Assembly (NCBI RefSeq): GCF_900156825.1
Contig: NZ_FTOV01000003.1
Coordinates: forward strand, 248,001 to 312,000
DNA from: Chryseobacterium gambrini
GTDB lineage: Bacteria > Bacteroidota > Bacteroidia > Flavobacteriales > Weeksellaceae
Reading direction: 5' to 3'
DNA length: 64,000 nt
How positions within the stretch are numbered: position 1 is the first letter of the stretch; the number at the start of each line of letters is the position of its first letter. Below, piece after piece: positions 42,494-51,191 of this stretch. Position numbers and translations under genes: made by a program. Under the pieces are notes generated by a model. It saw only the letters and a program-made list of their open reading frames with translations, did no database searches and had not been told where the DNA came from.

Positions 42494-43585
42494 TAAGTAT
42501 CTAAAAATAAATAATAATACATTTTTCTAAAAACTTGTATATTTCTCTTGTTAATAATTGAAGTATGCGATTTATAGAATTAACAGAAGAAGAGAGTATA
42601 TTGGTTGAAAATCTATATAAAAATTCAGATAGCTCAGTGGTCAGAGAACGGTGTATGTTTTTGAGGCTTTCTGTACAAAAAAAGTCAATGATGGAGATTT
42701 CCAGAATTATGGAGGTAGGAAGATTGCGTGTGACCTTATTTTTTAATGCATGGGAACAAGCAGAAAACTTATCCGAAAAACAGAAAACATTAAGCATAAA
42801 AACAGGAAGAGGTGCTAAATTGAAATTAGATCCCGTCAAAGATATTTTACCTGATTTGGTAAAGGAAAACAGCCGTAATCTGAATGTGGTTTTGAATATT
42901 TTGGAAAGAGAGCATGAAATAAAAATAACAAAGCCTACCTTGAGAAATTTTTTAAAATAGTCGCGGCTATAAATGGAAAAGATGTAGGAAATCCTTGAAG
43001 AAAAAACGCTGTCAGCTTACTTTTTCAAAAGCCCAAAAAAGGAAATAGAGGAATTATCAAAACTCAATGCTGATCAATACATTGATATGTATTATGGTGA
43101 TGCAAGTCATTTCGGATTAGTTCCCAATGTTCCCTATGCATGGCAAAGCAAAGATGATCCTGTTTTATTACCTTCAATCCGGGGGAAAAGCACCAGTGTT
43201 TTTGGTTTGATGAATACTTTGGGAGATTTGGTTTATGATTTTTTTGACAAGACCATCAACTCAGAAATGCTGATTGTTTTTTTTGACAGATTTGCGCAGA
43301 CAATAGTCAAAAAAACAGTGGTTGTTTTAGACAATTCTTCTTTACATACGAGCAAAAAATTCAAAGAAAAAATCAAAGAGTGGAAAGAATTGGATTTGCT
43401 GATTTATTTTATTCCGCCTTATTCACCAGAACTCAATAAAATTGAAATCTTATGGAGATTTGTAAAATATAAGTGGCTGAAATTTGATGCTTATGCTTCT
43501 TTTGAAAATCTAAAAGCCAGCTTAAAGGACGTATTAGATCATTTCGGAAAGAAATGTATTATTAATTTTTAGCAAGTACTTAAAT
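42494..43585 (+). mobile_element. IS630-family insertion sequence, transposase broken by frameshifts
   Basis: Approximate ends are TTAAGTA...CTAAAAAT at left and its inverse at right. The first frame (42565-42960) holds the helix-turn-helix part (MRFIELTEEESILVENLY, LRVTLFFNAW). It stops at TTTTTTAAAATAG, a plausible -1 slippage site; the shifted frame continues SRGYKWKRCRKSLKKK. A second shift, at CCCAAAAAAGG near 43036, is needed to enter the catalytic frame (43087-43572: YGDASHFGLVP, VVVLDNSSLHTS, YSPELNKIEILW), which has the DDE residues. One programmed shift is usual for the family; two suggest an inactive copy. Confidence 0.78.
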
Positions 43586-43649
43586 AAAACTGGAAAAACT
43601 ATTTAATCGTTTTATGAGATTTCTTATGAATTTTTAAAGTTTTAAGATC

Positions 43650-44273
43650 CTATTGAAGAATTGGAACAAAGATGAATAAGTCTTTTCTACTCTTTTTTAT
43701 TTCTATCCAATTGTCGAGTTTAAAGTTTCTAAAAAAAGAGTTATCTAAAAAATCTGTCAAAAATTTTCCATTTACAGTTTTACTAAAATTAATAATCTCT
43801 CTAATTTCAATAAGAAGTTTTTGAATATTTTCATTCATAAACAAATCGACTAAAAGCTTAATAGAAGTATAATTATAATATTGCGGTGTGACTTTCAACT
43901 TTTCATAAAATTGCTCAAAATTACTACTGAAAGCCATCATGTCCCCTTGATAATTAAAGTGATTAATTTTATTTATAAATTCATTTGTGGAAAAAAAATT
44001 ATTTTCTACTTTTCCATCAAGTTCATTTACAATATCTGCCGCTAGTCCAGCTAAGTGAAGTAGAGAAAATTGATCAAGTTCCAAAAAGTCTAATAGATTT
44101 GGATTTTTAAGATACTTGTATAAAAGTCCTCCATCAGAATATGTATCAATCGTTTTACTAAGTTCCTCATCAATTGTTACATGATACAATTCAATAATAT
44201 CATTCATCAAATAACATATTAGGACATGACCAGCTTCATGTATTGCAATATCATTTGGTGTTAAAAGTGCCAT
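43650..44273 (-). CDS. M41-like zinc metallopeptidase-type protein (HEAGH), unknown function
   Basis: This 207-residue protein has residues 9-17 reading AIHEAGHVL, the zinc-binding helix of FtsH/M41-type peptidases, and GLAADIVNE (near 85) resembling the AG-x-AAE helix that follows in those enzymes. There is no AAA+ domain and no signal peptide. The C-terminal half is helical, Phe/Asn-rich and unrecognised. It starts 37 nt after the stop of the putAbiC-like gene, with no terminator between, so the two form a pair. Function is unknown; a peptidase that is activated within a defence unit is one possibility. Confidence 0.6.
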   Translation of the reverse strand: MALLTPNDIAIHEAGHVLICYLMNDIIELYHVTIDEELSKTIDTYSDGGLLYKYLKNPNLLDFLELDQFSLLHLAGLAADIVNELDGKVENNFFSTNEFINKINHFNYQGDMMAFSSNFEQFYEKLKVTPQYYNYTSIKLLVDLFMNENIQKLLIEIREIINFSKTVNGKFLTDFLDNSFFRNFKLDNWIEIKKSRKDLFIFVPILQ

Positions 44274-44310
44274 ATTACTTACATTTTTTGAGATTTAAAT
44301 TTTATATATT

Positions 44311-45069
44311 TCAACTTCCCGGATTGTATTTTTGTGCTAATATTACAGGCACTCGAAAACTATAATTAAAATTATCTAATAAATTATATTTTTCAATCAA
44401 CCTTTTAAAATTTCCTTGATCATTTATATAAATAATGTGATAAAATATCATTAGTTTTTCATGTTCTGATAATTGACTTGATAAGATCATACTATACCTA
44501 TTTTTCAAAAGTTGATTAATATTTTTCGATTCATCAATATATTTTAATATTTGAAAAAAATTATTATAGTAATGTTCTAAATGAAAATTTAGGGGCATAT
44601 AATAATTTGTATATATGTTTGAAAATTTCTCTCCATCCCCATTCATTTGATTATTAATTTTCCCAAATAAATACAAAAAGACTTTTCTTTCCTTTTCAAT
44701 TACTACCTTTTCTGTATTATCTTTTTTAATAGTATGCTCTAGGTGTAACGAATTTATAATTTGATGATGAACATTTATCATATTAAAAAATGTAGTCTCA
44801 AAGTTCTGAATCAAATTTGATTGATTTTGAATTTCTAATTGATACTGTTGATGCTTTAAGTCTTTTCTCTGTAAAAGTATGGTAACAATTAGAGCAACAA
44901 AAGATAATCCCGTAAACAATGCATTTGCTGCCCCAAACATATCACCAAAAGTTCCTCTTATTTCATTGTGTATATTAATACCTAATGCGTATGTAATAAA
45001 AAGAATTATCGAAATGAATAAAGTTGATAATATAGCAAAGAACCATATCCAAAAATTGTGTCTTTTCAT
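44311..45069 (-). CDS. putAbiC-like membrane protein (putative phage abortive infection)
   Basis: This 252-residue protein has two N-terminal transmembrane helices (about 7-30 and 44-66), then a coiled segment (QRKDLKHQQYQLEIQNQ) and a helical domain with FETTFFNMINVHHQIIN, the LEHYYNNFFQILKYIDE block and LSEHEKLMIFYHIIY. These features match the putative abortive infection family (putAbiC) as I recall it. Members are found in defence islands. It is the first gene of a two-gene minus-strand unit with the HEAGH protein, placed between an IS630 remnant and an HxlR gene. Confidence 0.68.
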   Translation of the reverse strand: MKRHNFWIWFFAILSTLFISIILFITYALGINIHNEIRGTFGDMFGAANALFTGLSFVALIVTILLQRKDLKHQQYQLEIQNQSNLIQNFETTFFNMINVHHQIINSLHLEHTIKKDNTEKVVIEKERKVFLYLFGKINNQMNGDGEKFSNIYTNYYMPLNFHLEHYYNNFFQILKYIDESKNINQLLKNRYSMILSSQLSEHEKLMIFYHIIYINDQGNFKRLIEKYNLLDNFNYSFRVPVILAQKYNPGS

Positions 45070-45234
45070 CGTTTTTTGAGACTTATATTTTTATATACTA
45101 TAAAAAATAAATTATTCAACTAAGTTTAACAATTTATTAATTGGTGGAAAAAATTAAACAAATTAAGTTTTAACAAGTAGTTGATTAAGTGATAGCATAA
45201 CTAATTTTCTCTAAAATTTGAAAGTCATTATCTT

Positions 45235-45627
45235 TTATTTCTTACTGCTTTGCGCAGAGTGTTCACTTTTTATCTTCGCACGATGTTGAATTCCCCATTT
45301 TGTCATTGCATTAACAACTTCTTCTAATGTTTGGCTGTAGGGTAGTAACTCGTACTCTATACTTACCGGATAACCATTTTCAACTTTCTTGATAAGAAAA
45401 CCGTTCATTTCCAATTCTTTCAGTTCACTTGATAGTACACGGGCAGAAATTCCGCTAACCTGTCTCTGAATTTCAGTAAATCTCTTATTACCTCTTGCTA
45501 TAGCAATAATAATCATTAGCTTCCATTTTCCACCAATAGCATATAAAGCATCGCTAACAGCATTTAAGACCGTATGGCATTCTTCAGTAAATGCTTTGTT
45601 TTCTATATTATTTTTTTCGTAAGACAT
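45235..45627 (-). CDS. HxlR-family transcriptional regulator
   Basis: This 130-residue winged-helix protein has CHTVLNAVSDALYAIGGKW near residues 17-35 with the conserved Cys, then the HTH FTEIQRQVSGISARVLSSEL and the wing YPVSIEYELLPYSQTLEEVV. It lies divergent from the DoxX-like and SnoaL-like genes and probably controls them; GTAAC-type direct repeats lie in the 121-nt space between. It is one of three HxlR genes in the element. Confidence 0.87.
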   Translation of the reverse strand: MSYEKNNIENKAFTEECHTVLNAVSDALYAIGGKWKLMIIIAIARGNKRFTEIQRQVSGISARVLSSELKELEMNGFLIKKVENGYPVSIEYELLPYSQTLEEVVNAMTKWGIQHRAKIKSEHSAQSSKK

Positions 45628-45748
45628 AAATATGATTGTTTTATTAGTTGATAACCTTTTGGTAACGACTAATATTATGTAACCAAATATAGTATAATTT
45701 TGCTACATAATACTAAAATGTACTTTAAACAGAAAAAAAATAAAAGAA

Positions 45749-46126
45749 ATGAACAACGAAAAGACAAAAAAAATAGCTGCAGTCATTATGACTGTCTTGG
45801 TCACACTTATGGTAGGCATCAGCGGATTGATGAAAGTAATTCAACTCCCCTGGTCTGTCGAAGGCATGATTAAATTAAATTTATCTAATTCCACAACATC
45901 ATTGGGTCTCCTGGAAATGTCATTTATTTTTCTGTTTGCTTATCCAAAAACAATGCGTATTGGATTTATTCTAATAAGCTGTTATTTTGGTGGAGCAATG
46001 GCAACAGAATTATCCCATGACGGATCAATGATTAATCCGGCAATTCCTATGATTTTAATATGGATAACTGCATTATTACGTGATTCATCAATATTTTTTG
46101 GCTCAAACGATAGATTAGTAAAATAA
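45749..46126 (+). CDS. DoxX-like membrane protein
   Basis: This 125-residue protein has four predicted transmembrane segments. SGLMKVIQLPW near residue 27 and LLEMSFIFLFAYPKTMRIGFILISCYFGGAMATELSH near 53-90 match the DoxX-like pattern. It is the first gene divergent from an HxlR regulator and lies 27 nt upstream of a SnoaL-like gene. It is probably part of an electrophile or oxidant response unit, an inference from context. The exact reaction is unknown for the family. Confidence 0.8.
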   Translation: MNNEKTKKIAAVIMTVLVTLMVGISGLMKVIQLPWSVEGMIKLNLSNSTTSLGLLEMSFIFLFAYPKTMRIGFILISCYFGGAMATELSHDGSMINPAIPMILIWITALLRDSSIFFGSNDRLVK

Positions 46127-46153
46127 TAATTAATAATACAAATCAATACGACA

Positions 46154-46588
46154 ATGACATTAGAAATTTTAAAAACAAATGAAGATTTAAGAAAACTGAT
46201 CGACCAATACGCTTACCTGAGTGACGAATGGAAAATCTCCGAAGTAATGGATCTATTTATACCTGATATGACTTACAATGTGTATATGAGCGGAAATCTG
46301 GTAGGAAATACGTCCGGAAGAGAAAATTTAGAGAAGGAATTCAATGAACACGCTTCCAAAGTAAAAACATATTTCACACTCAATGGGCAGCATACGGTAA
46401 ATATTACAGGAGAAACGGCTACCGGCATATCATACAGTCAGATTAAAATGGTAAGAGAAGTCGAGGGTAAAGATGTTTTGACAGATTACAGTGTCAAATA
46501 TGATGACCAATATGTTTTTCAAAATGGGAAATGGTTGATCAAAGAACGGATTGCTTACTTTATGATAGTAGAATCAAGAACACTCTAA
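46154..46588 (+). CDS. SnoaL/NTF2-fold protein
   Basis: This 144-residue protein has the SnoaL-like fold pattern: an N-terminal helix pair (LRKLIDQYAYLSDEWKISEVMDLFIPD), then strands (MTYNVYMSGNLVG, TGISYSQIKMVRE, NGKWLIKERIAYFMIVE). The family includes small isomerases, dehydratases and ligand-binding proteins; catalytic residues cannot be assigned. It is the second gene of the HxlR-divergent pair and has a strong terminator. Confidence 0.78.
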   Translation: MTLEILKTNEDLRKLIDQYAYLSDEWKISEVMDLFIPDMTYNVYMSGNLVGNTSGRENLEKEFNEHASKVKTYFTLNGQHTVNITGETATGISYSQIKMVREVEGKDVLTDYSVKYDDQYVFQNGKWLIKERIAYFMIVESRTL

Positions 46589-46602
46589 TAAGAGGTAATA
46601 AA

Positions 46603-46636
46603 AAATAGGATACTTTGAAAGTGTCCTATTTTTTTG
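46603..46636 (+). terminator. Intrinsic terminator of the DoxX/SnoaL operon
   Basis: AAATAGGA-t-AC-tttgaaa-GT-g-TCCTATTT followed by a T-run lies 15 nt after the stop codon. Confidence 0.85.
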
Positions 46637-46639
46637 TTC

Positions 46640-46858
46640 TAGTAGTATCATGAAAATATTTGCATATATAAAATCAACTGCCTCAAAAGTATCATTATAT
46701 GCTTGCCTAAACTCAGCCACTCCCTCCGCAGATGCAATATCTGCCGGCATCAGGACAGCATTTTCTGTATATAGATTCAGTATAGAATCTGTATCGGCAT
46801 CATAAAGATATTTAAAATATTTTCGTACAATTTGTTCTGTGGCATTTTTTCTTTCATA
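46640..46858 (-). pseudogene. Fragment of an NTF2/SgcJ-type gene
   Basis: On the minus strand one frame reads TEQIVRKYFKYLYDADTDSI, then NLYTENAVLMPADIASAEG, VAEFRQAYNDTFEAVDF, the N-terminal half of a SnoaL/SgcJ-type NTF2-fold protein. There is no in-frame start, and the C-terminal half is missing at the terminator of the neighbouring operon. It lies between the SDR gene and that terminator and looks like the stump of a gene lost by rearrangement. Confidence 0.6.
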
Positions 46859-46898
46859 ACATGAATTTAATCATTAGTAAAAATTAATTTGTCAAACA

Positions 46899-47639
46899 TT
46901 AACAAACCAGTCCGCCATCTATGTTTATGCTTGCACCGGTAATGTATTTTGAAGAAGGATTTGCAAGAAATGCTACGAGTTCCGCAATATCACTCTTTGT
47001 TCCGTACTGTCCCATAGCCACAAAACCTCTTATTATATCTGCAAATTGAGAATCGGCTGGGTTCATTTCCGTTTCAATTGGTCCTGGCTGGACTGTATTT
47101 ACAGTAATACCTCTTGATGCCAAATCACGCGCAAGTCCTCTCGTTAGACCTGCGACAGCAGCCTTGGTCATTGCATAAACCGCACCTCCGGGAAAGATAG
47201 TTCTTTCAGCAGCAGCACTTCCTATATTAATTATTCTGCCACCGTCATTCATTACAGCTGCTGCTGCCTGTGTGGCAACGAAAACTCCTCTGATGTTCAC
47301 GCCAACCATCCTATCGAAATCATCAATTTTAACATCAGGTAAGAGAGCGTTAATGGCAACTCCTGCATTGTTAACCAATATATCAAGAGATCCAAATATT
47401 TCGAATGCCTTATCTATAGCATCTCTTATAGAAATCTCATCCGCATTATCTGCTTTTAGTGCAATGACTGTTACTTGTCCATCAGACAGTTCTGATGCCA
47501 ATTGATTGGCCTCATTTTCAGAATTAGAATATGTGAAGGCTACATTCGCACCTTCTAAAGATAATTTGCGAACAATTTCTTGTCCGATTCCACGACTGCC
47601 GCCTGTTATAAAAGCCACTTTGTTTTTAATAGATTCCAT
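46899..47639 (-). CDS. SDR-family oxidoreductase (3-oxoacyl-ACP reductase-like)
   Basis: This 246-residue classical SDR has TGGSRGIG (residues 12-19), the NNAG motif near 90, the Ser in INIGSAAAER and Y-A-M-T-K near 151. The C-terminal GASINIDGGLVC is typical of the FabG-like subgroup. It is divergent from an HxlR gene at 47769, a common arrangement in which the regulator controls the reductase. The substrate is unknown. Confidence 0.9.
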   Translation of the reverse strand: MESIKNKVAFITGGSRGIGQEIVRKLSLEGANVAFTYSNSENEANQLASELSDGQVTVIALKADNADEISIRDAIDKAFEIFGSLDILVNNAGVAINALLPDVKIDDFDRMVGVNIRGVFVATQAAAAVMNDGGRIINIGSAAAERTIFPGGAVYAMTKAAVAGLTRGLARDLASRGITVNTVQPGPIETEMNPADSQFADIIRGFVAMGQYGTKSDIAELVAFLANPSSKYITGASINIDGGLVC

Positions 47640-47768
47640 TATAATTAATTTAAAAATTCTTTTGCAATATTAAATTAATACTTTACTTTTGGCAAGTAGT
47701 TACGTTTTTGTAATGTAGCTACTAAAATGTTACTATTACTGTAAATCAATATTTTAATTTTTGGATTT

Positions 47769-48113
47769 ATGAAAAAAAATATTCTTTCTGAACCATCTTG
47801 TTCTAAATGCGGTATCGAATATGCCTTCAAAAGAATCGGTGGAAAATATAAGGCACGAATTATTTGGAATTTAAAAACCAATGGTGAACTGCGATTTGGG
47901 GAATTGACCAGGCTTTTGCCGGATTCAAGTACAAAAATGCTTACTCAGGTATTAAGAGAATTGGAAACTGATCAACTAATTTCAAGAAAAGTTTTTCATC
48001 AGGTTCCTCCCAAGGTTGAATACTCACTCACACCAACAGGCCAAGAATTGATTCCATTTTTGAAGCATTTGGATGATTGGGGAATCGCTCAAATGGCAAA
48101 TGAAGTTTTATAA
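47769..48113 (+). CDS. HxlR-family transcriptional regulator
   Basis: This 114-residue winged-helix protein has an N-terminal CSKCGIEYAFKRIGGKYKARI (residues 11-31) carrying two Cys, RFGELTRLLPDSSTKMLTQVLRELE as the HTH, and YSLTPTGQELIPFLKHLDDWG. It is divergent from the SDR gene. The intergenic TTAC-N6-GTAA (about 47698-47714) beside GTAGC repeats is a candidate operator. It is shorter than the other two HxlR proteins of the element, but complete. Confidence 0.87.
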   Translation: MKKNILSEPSCSKCGIEYAFKRIGGKYKARIIWNLKTNGELRFGELTRLLPDSSTKMLTQVLRELETDQLISRKVFHQVPPKVEYSLTPTGQELIPFLKHLDDWGIAQMANEVL

Positions 48114-48201
48114 ATAATTTTTTGATAAACTAGAATTTTTTCTAATCTCAAATATGTATTACGAATGATATAAATAATTAAATAGATTGTTGCCTAATAA
48201 A

Positions 48202-48432
48202 TTAATGAATTATATTTTGAGGAATATTTGCTTGCCAATACTTACATTCGCAAGCTATCGAGTACTTTCGTCCTTTTATTTTTTCTTCTGCAAATACATC
48301 TAGTTCAACTTTTTCTCGTGCAGTTTCGGCTTTTTTCTCAATCTCCACATTAAAATTACACTCTTTTAAAATTTCAGCAACCCTATTTTGTAAATCTTTC
48401 CAATCTTTCGGTTGGCTTGTTGTTAATTGCAT
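48202..48432 (-). pseudogene. Truncated PDDEXK restriction-endonuclease-like gene
   Basis: The 76 residues read QPKDWKDLQNRVAEILKECN, then VELDVFAEEK and ACECKYWQANIPQNIIH, an Mrr-like nuclease core with Asp and Glu-x-Lys (ECK). Relatives I recall continue for 100 or more residues after IIH with GFRTVV. Here a TAA comes directly after IIH and the following DNA does not continue the protein, so the C-terminal half is missing. It starts 10 nt after the serine recombinase stop, on the same strand. Confidence 0.65.
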
Positions 48433-48442
48433 TTTATAGAAT

Positions 48443-49048
48443 TTACTTTCTGATGGACATTTTTTTTATTTCTTCATCTGTATGATTATCCAAAATTTTA
48501 GCATACCGATAAAATGTTGCCCTAGTTAATCCAAGTGGTTCATAAATTTCTTTCGGAGCTAAAGTAGGGTTTTTATATATAGACCTCATAATTAACAATT
48601 TAGATATTGTTTCTTTTGTATATCCCTTTGGTCTTCCTCCCAATCTACCTCTTGCCCTGGCAGCTTGTAAACCTGCATTGGTTCTTTCTCTTATTAATTC
48701 TCTTTCATATTCAGCCAAGGAAGCCATGAGATTCAAAAATAGTCGTCCATTAATAGTTGAAGTATCTACTCCATCCACAAGACCTTTTATTATAATTCCT
48801 TTATTACTCAAACTTAAGACAAGATCAATAATGTTTTTTAAACTTCTACCTAATCGGTCAAGTCTCCAGACATAAAGTTCATCACCTTCCCTAAACTGTT
48901 CAATCATCTTATCGAGTTCGGGACGATTTTTTGTTGCACCGGAAATTTTTTCCTGATAGATTTTCTCACAGCCTGCTTTTTCAAGAGCCTCAATCTGCAA
49001 ATCTAAATTTTGGTCTTTGGTTGAAACTCGGGCATATCCTATTTTCAT
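48443..49048 (-). CDS. Serine recombinase (resolvase/invertase, Pin-like)
   Basis: This 201-residue protein has an N-terminal catalytic domain (about 1-135) with the nucleophile Ser in YARVSTKDQNL (Ser9) and the Arg cluster in VWRLDRLGRSLKN near 62-74, then the E-helix (SLAEYERELIRERTNAGL), and a C-terminal HTH of the Hin type (about 145-190, TRATFYRYAKIL). It performs site-specific inversion or resolution. No obvious invertible segment or res site was found beside it, so its substrate is unknown. The truncated nuclease gene lies directly downstream. Confidence 0.9.
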   Translation of the reverse strand: MKIGYARVSTKDQNLDLQIEALEKAGCEKIYQEKISGATKNRPELDKMIEQFREGDELYVWRLDRLGRSLKNIIDLVLSLSNKGIIIKGLVDGVDTSTINGRLFLNLMASLAEYERELIRERTNAGLQAARARGRLGGRPKGYTKETISKLLIMRSIYKNPTLAPKEIYEPLGLTRATFYRYAKILDNHTDEEIKKMSIRK

Positions 49049-49188
49049 ATTCTGTTATATTAAACTCATACTCTGTAAATTTATGAAACTTTGTTTAATG
49101 ATATGAGATTTTGAGAAACTATTTCAAAAATCAAGATTTGAAAATCTAGGTATTAAAATAATCTCAAAATACTACTGTTAAAATATAA

Positions 49189-49962
49189 TTAGTTTTTTGA
49201 TAGTTTGTCATTTAACAGCTCAATATCCTTCCTTAAAACTAAAAACATATCCTTCAAGTTATAGTTTTCAAAGTTATCAGGTTCAAAATCGTTAGGGAAG
49301 ATTCCTGAAGCATATTGCCATATCTCTACAATTTCGCTTAAAGATATATCATAAGGCTGGTAGAATGAATTATCGGCAGCAACAGTTATTGATTTTTCCT
49401 TTTTAGCTTTAAATCTTTTATAAGAAATACCATCATTCAAAGTCACAAAAACATAACTTTTGTTTGGTTTCAGGTCATCAATATTTTCAACATATTTTCC
49501 GATAATATAAGAGCCATCTTTAAATGGTGGCATCGAATCTCCCTGAGCTGGAAAAGCTCTGTATTTTCCATTTGTAAGGAAGGGTAATGAAATCCTTTGT
49601 AAACTTTCAATATATTCTGGATCACTATAACCTGACAAATATCCCATAGATGCCTTCTGAGGGACAATTTCAATGCTGTTGTTTCCCAATTGATCTACGA
49701 CCACTGGCAGGACAATCCTGTTGTCCGGTAGTTTCAATACATCTTCTAGCGGATATTTCCTAATATCCACAGTAAGAAGCAGATCAATACTTAAATTAAA
49801 ATATTTCGAAATTCTGATGAGCAGCTCATAAGGAGCTTCCGAACGTCCGTCCTCATATTTAGAATAACGCACCCGGCTCATTAAAATTTGATCCGCAAGT
49901 TCCTGCTGTGATAAATTTTTCTGAGTCCTTAAAAACCTTATGTTATCTGAAAAAATCGACAT
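49189..49962 (-). CDS. XRE-S24 (LexA/UmuD-like) regulator, element copy
   Basis: This 257-residue protein is about 90% identical by eye to the chromosomal regulator at 26697, with the same HTH and S24 residues (QGDSMPPF, SYKRFKAK) and the same Met-Gly at the usual cleavage position. The differing residues of the HTH region (ADQILMSRVR for ADKTSMSRVR) lie just before the recognition helix. The start was set at MSIFSDN as in the other copy. It is divergent from dinB across the same two operators. It presumably controls dinB and dnaE2 and may cross-regulate the host locus. Confidence 0.88.
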   Translation of the reverse strand: MSIFSDNIRFLRTQKNLSQQELADQILMSRVRYSKYEDGRSEAPYELLIRISKYFNLSIDLLLTVDIRKYPLEDVLKLPDNRIVLPVVVDQLGNNSIEIVPQKASMGYLSGYSDPEYIESLQRISLPFLTNGKYRAFPAQGDSMPPFKDGSYIIGKYVENIDDLKPNKSYVFVTLNDGISYKRFKAKKEKSITVAADNSFYQPYDISLSEIVEIWQYASGIFPNDFEPDNFENYNLKDMFLVLRKDIELLNDKLSKN

Positions 49963-49963
49963 T

Positions 49964-50011
49964 GATACAAATTGTATCCGCAAATATATAAAAAATGATA
50001 CAAATAGTATC
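49964..50011. promoter_or_regulatory. Two S24-regulator operators in the dinB divergent promoter
   Basis: GATACAAATTGTATC (49964-49978) and GATACAAATAGTATC (49997-50011) are identical to the pair before umuC and have the same 33-bp spacing between centres. TAATTTTG (50012-50019) follows as the -7 box for dinB. Confidence 0.8.
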
Positions 50012-50023
50012 TAATTTTGTAAA

Positions 50024-51178
50024 GTGAATCGTGCGATTGTACATATGGACATGGATACTTTTTTTGTATCATGCGAGAGGCTTAACAACTCTCAACTTAA
50101 CGGTATTCCTCTAATTATAGGAGGTGGAGACCGTGGAGTTGTTGCATCATGTTCCTATGAAGCAAGGAAGTTTGGTGTGCGTTCAGCCATGCCGATAAGG
50201 ATGGCACTTCGACTATGTCCGGATGCGAAGGTAATTCGTGGTGATTATGAAATGTATTCTAACTTATCCCATATCGTAACAGAAATTATCCAACAGAAAG
50301 TTCCGGTGATGGAAAAGGCAAGTATAGATGAATTTTATCTGGATCTATCTGGAATGGATAAGTTTTTCGGATGTTATCAATGGACAAAAGAAATTGCATC
50401 GGCTGTCACTAAAGAAACCGGACTTCCAATAAGTTTTGCTTTATCAACCAATAAAACAGTTTCAAAGATAGGTACAGGCGAAGCAAAACCAGTTGGAAGA
50501 TTAGAAATTCAAGAAACGGAAATAAAACCTTTTCTAAATCCATTATCCATTAAAAAGATTCCAATGGTTGGAGATAAAACATTTCAGTTATTGTCACGAA
50601 TTGGAATTCGTACTATTCATACATTATCTGAAATGCCGGTACTAGTTCTTCAACAAATGATTGGTGTAAATGGGAAAGAACTTTGGAAGAAGGCGAACGG
50701 TATTGATGAAAATCCCGTTATACCTTATTCTGAAAGAAAATCAATTTCAACAGAGACCACATTTACTAATGATACAATGGATGTTATCGAATTAAAAAGA
50801 CTCATATCCGGGATGGTCGAAAAATTAACCTATCAATTAAGACAGGAAAAATGGCTGACTTCAACAGTAACAGTTAAAATACGGTATGCCAATTTCGATA
50901 CTGAAACTAAACAATGCAAAGTACCTTATACATCCGCTGATCATACTTTGTCAAGAGTTGCCCTGGAACTTTTCAATAAGGTTTACACTAGAAGAATGAG
51001 ACTTAGATTAATAGGAATCAGGTTTACAGGACTTGTGCATGGTAATCATCAAATGAATCTATTTGAAGATACCGAAGAACAAATGAGTTTATATCAAACA
51101 ATGGATTATCTAAAAAACCGATTCGGAATTAATGCAGTTGGTCGTGCTTCGGGTTTTGATTTGGAAAATAAACGCTAA
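50024..51178 (+). CDS. dinB: DNA polymerase IV (Y-family)
   Basis: This 384-residue protein starts at GTG. The palm carries the metal ligands in VHMDMDTFFVSCE (residues 6-18) and KASIDEFYLDLSG near 104, with the little-finger domain in the last 120 residues. It copies past DNA lesions with low fidelity. ENLFEDTEEQ-type sequence near the end (MNLFEDTEEQ) may be a clamp-binding motif. It is the first gene of the S24-controlled unit and is directly followed by a dnaE2-like gene, which recalls SOS mutagenesis cassettes of other bacteria. Confidence 0.93.
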   Translation: MNRAIVHMDMDTFFVSCERLNNSQLNGIPLIIGGGDRGVVASCSYEARKFGVRSAMPIRMALRLCPDAKVIRGDYEMYSNLSHIVTEIIQQKVPVMEKASIDEFYLDLSGMDKFFGCYQWTKEIASAVTKETGLPISFALSTNKTVSKIGTGEAKPVGRLEIQETEIKPFLNPLSIKKIPMVGDKTFQLLSRIGIRTIHTLSEMPVLVLQQMIGVNGKELWKKANGIDENPVIPYSERKSISTETTFTNDTMDVIELKRLISGMVEKLTYQLRQEKWLTSTVTVKIRYANFDTETKQCKVPYTSADHTLSRVALELFNKVYTRRMRLRLIGIRFTGLVHGNHQMNLFEDTEEQMSLYQTMDYLKNRFGINAVGRASGFDLENKR

Positions 51179-51191
51179 AAATCTTTCAGTT

